The notes under the pieces: model-generated | The model's database searches: none | What the model saw: the letters and a program-made list of their open reading frames with translations, nothing else | Told to the model about the DNA's origin: nothing | NCBI RefSeq assembly: GCF_900142145.1 | Contig: NZ_FQZV01000044.1 | Coordinates: 1 to 32,267, forward strand | DNA length: 32,267 bases | Direction: 5' to 3' | From: Geosporobacter subterraneus DSM 17957 | GTDB lineage: Bacteria > Bacillota > Clostridia > Peptostreptococcales > Thermotaleaceae | Shown here: one piece after another, positions 30,795-32,267 of the stretch | Numbering within the stretch: the stretch's first letter is position 1 | Layout: each line of letters begins with the position of its first letter | Program-made: the position numbers and the translations under genes

Positions 30795-30816
30795 AATCCG
30801 TCAAAAATCCGTCAAA
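30795..30816. repeat. 11-bp tandem repeat next to the integrase gene
   Basis: AATCCGTCAAA occurs twice without a gap, directly after the integrase stop. Integrases of this type often bind short direct repeats near an attachment end, so this may be an arm site. An attachment core was not identifiable. Confidence 0.6.
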
Positions 30817-30819
30817 AAT

Positions 30820-31908
30820 TTATTTTAAAAAAATATTACCTACGATTTTAGATGCTCTATCTAACATGTCATCTGTAACATGTGAGTAAATTCTCATTGT
30901 CATTTCAACTGAATGCCCTAACAGCTTAGCAGCTGTTTTGAAATCTACTCCATTGGATATGAGCAACGTCGCATAGGTGTGTCTCAGATCATGTACCGTG
31001 ACACTGTAGCCTAATTTTTTATATTTCTGCCGTAAAAATTTGCTTAGAGAATCATTGTTTTTTATTCCCAAGACATTATTGTCTATAGATATGGGAAACT
31101 CTTTTCTAAATCTTATTAACTCTGAAAGGGTTTTTGGTGGAATGGGAACAACTCGATTCGAATTTGCATGTTTTGTTTTGCCATCGACATATCCTTTATT
31201 GTTCCCTTTCTTGCGTTGCCGATTGACCGTTAGTCTAGCATTAATTTCGTCTATATCACTCCATTTAAGTCCAGTGATTTCACCTATTCTTAGTCCACAT
31301 GTACCAGCCAATAAAGTAGCAATATAGTGCTTTCTATTTGTGATTTTACTCGCAAGATCTTCAAGCTGCCATGCCATAAGAGCTTTTATTTTTTTATTTT
31401 TATCTTCTGCAGGAATTTTTACTTTATTTACCGGATTATCTCGAATAAGCCGATGGGGCTCTATTGCATTATTAAATATTGTTTTAATGGTATTTGTGTA
31501 TTGTTTTACAGAAGAACTCTTAAGTCCCTGCCTAACCATTTCATCGACGCAGTTTTGAATATGCAAAGCGGTAATTTCAGTTATTCTATAGTCATTGAGA
31601 GCTTCAAATTTTTTTACAGCTAATCCGTATCTTATTATTGTATTTGCCTCTTTGTACAACCTTTCGTGATCTATGTACATTTTTACAAACTCAGCAAATG
31701 AAATTCCTTCTTTCTCTGGATCGGCAAGAGATGTAAATTCGAAGTTCTTTTTTAGATCATCAAGCCTTTGATCGGCAGCTTTTTTTGCATCTGCTCTTTT
31801 CTTAAATCCCTGTTTACTTTTCTGCTTCCACTTCCCAGTAGTATCTTTGTAAGAAATAATATACTGCCAGCCTTTATCCTTCTCTCTAAGGGTAATATTG
31901 TACTCCAT
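30820..31908 (-). CDS. Tyrosine recombinase/phage-type integrase
   Basis: 362 residues. The N-terminal ~60 residues are an arm-binding-like domain (KGWQYIISYKDTTGKWKQKSKQGFKKRADA in outline), then a SAM-like core-binding domain, then the catalytic domain. The catalytic set is complete: R207 (GLRIGE), K246 (KTKHANSNRVVPI), H306 and R309 (HDLRHTYA), H332 (LLGHSVEM) and nucleophile Y341 (MRIYSHVT). The family is the Int-Tn916/phage group. GGGAGGTG precedes ATG. Codons are A/T-heavy compared with neighbours. It would integrate or excise an element extending to the right; no excisionase, repressor or cargo is visible in the window. Confidence 0.93.
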   Translation of the reverse strand: MEYNITLREKDKGWQYIISYKDTTGKWKQKSKQGFKKRADAKKAADQRLDDLKKNFEFTSLADPEKEGISFAEFVKMYIDHERLYKEANTIIRYGLAVKKFEALNDYRITEITALHIQNCVDEMVRQGLKSSSVKQYTNTIKTIFNNAIEPHRLIRDNPVNKVKIPAEDKNKKIKALMAWQLEDLASKITNRKHYIATLLAGTCGLRIGEITGLKWSDIDEINARLTVNRQRKKGNNKGYVDGKTKHANSNRVVPIPPKTLSELIRFRKEFPISIDNNVLGIKNNDSLSKFLRQKYKKLGYSVTVHDLRHTYATLLISNGVDFKTAAKLLGHSVEMTMRIYSHVTDDMLDRASKIVGNIFLK

Positions 31909-32114
31909 CTTATTACACCTCCCTTCTTTTCAAATGTTATCCTGAATTATTCATGAAGATCTAAAAAATGAATTTAGACCCTCAAAATTGAGTTTTATCA
32001 GTTTTAAAAATCTATATAAAGGAAAAAGTTCCTAAAAAAGGGTAGACTTATCCCGTAATAGTTGTTTTTGGGTTATTTTTCCCGTTTTGAAATTGCCAAG
32101 GTTCACTGTTTTTG
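31909..32114. other. AT-rich non-coding stretch between integrase and transposase
   Basis: About 200 bases with short hairpins (GGAA-AAAG-TTCC near 32020; GGGT-AGACT-TATCCC near 32039) and no ORF. The IS end must lie here or just outside, but no inverted repeat partner is visible. Confidence 0.4.
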
Positions 32115-32267
32115 CTATTCAAACTTTGGGAGTCGCCTTATGTTTTCAAAGGTTTCGTAGAATTCCTCTTTATATGGGCAGCTGCTACAAAGTTTGAATG
32201 TAATATATCTTGCTGATCGGATTATCTTTGATGCAATCTTGATCAACTTTAAGCGGATGGTATCGAT
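32115..32267 (-). mobile_element. C-terminal fragment of an IS1380-like transposase, running off the window
   Basis: On the minus strand the frame is open from the window edge for 50 codons and ends in TAG at 32115. The peptide reads DTIRLKLIKIASKIIRSARYI, then FKLCSSCPYKEEFYETFENIRRL. This matches the C-terminal tail of IS1380-family DDE transposases ('...R-x-K-x-(L/I)-K-I-x-x-K-(V/I)-(I/V)-R-x-(A/G)-R-Y-(I/V)'). Family assignment is from memory and moderate. Whether the element is intact cannot be seen. Its IS inverted repeat was not found. Confidence 0.6.

Noticed and set aside
30704-30820. tRNA gene as integration target beside the integrase
   Set aside because: No cloverleaf or tRNA 3' end is visible; the interval holds only the rnhA promoter and the 11-bp repeats.
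1-32267. CRISPR arrays, rRNA or tRNA genes in the window
   Set aside because: No regularly spaced repeats with unique spacers and no rRNA or tRNA-like sequence were seen on reading both strands.

Overview
The window looks like chromosome from a low-GC, spore-forming anaerobic Firmicute of class Clostridia, broadly Alkaliphilus-like. Four things point there: the order G5/3D protein - rnmV - rsmA, an alpha/beta-type small acid-soluble spore protein behind a textbook sigma-G promoter, genes related to 2-hydroxyacyl-CoA dehydratases and their activase, and AT-rich intergenic DNA with strong Shine-Dalgarno (SD) sites. Genus is inference.

Layout. 1-2170: a 5'-cut G5/3D cell-wall protein, RNase M5 (rnmV) and the 16S rRNA dimethyltransferase (rsmA). 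2271-5446: an unrecognised 504-residue clostridial protein, a ferritin-like protein and an M14 carboxypeptidase. 5586-7193: a good promoter and about 285 nt of leader, then an ammonium transporter that stops early and runs straight into a PII gene lacking its start. This looks like a deletion joining amtB to glnK. 7211-8254: a membrane-anchored rhodanese-fold protein without the catalytic Cys, and a proline/tyrosine-rich possible coat protein. 8289-10756: a sulfane-sulfur operon (CoA-disulfide reductase/rhodanese fusion, TusA-like, DsrE2-like) with a CsoR-type operator behind its promoter. 10809-13019: a PstS-like secreted protein with copper-amine-oxidase-N-like repeats, a CsoR-family repressor and a DUF3189 protein. 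13178-16535: a possible short RNA, a 54-residue membrane protein, an AbgT transporter and an M20 peptidase.

16640-19508: SASP, Nudix hydrolase, a 32-residue membrane peptide and an Orn/Lys/Arg decarboxylase. 19509-20647 is gene-poor. It holds a 45-residue ORF under a palindrome-covered promoter and a 130-bp run of GC-rich hairpins with AT-rich inverted ends. 20657-23740: two BcrC/HgdB-like iron-sulfur proteins and an ASKHA activase. 23830-24123: a YdjO-like zinc-ribbon protein with a sigma-G promoter. 24250-28452: a MacB-type permease, ATPase and membrane-fusion lipoprotein. 28517-30703: a hypothetical acidic protein, a DUF3810 membrane zincin and RNase H. 30795-32267: a tyrosine integrase with 11-bp tandem repeats and the C-terminus of an IS1380-like transposase, which mark mobile DNA continuing to the right.

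Working together: the 8371-10756 genes probably move persulfide sulfur, and the CsoR-like protein at 12249 is a plausible regulator. The two PstS-associated features suggest phosphate control. The SASP and YdjO-like genes belong to the late forespore programme. All functional calls come from motifs and remembered family sequences; no database search was run.
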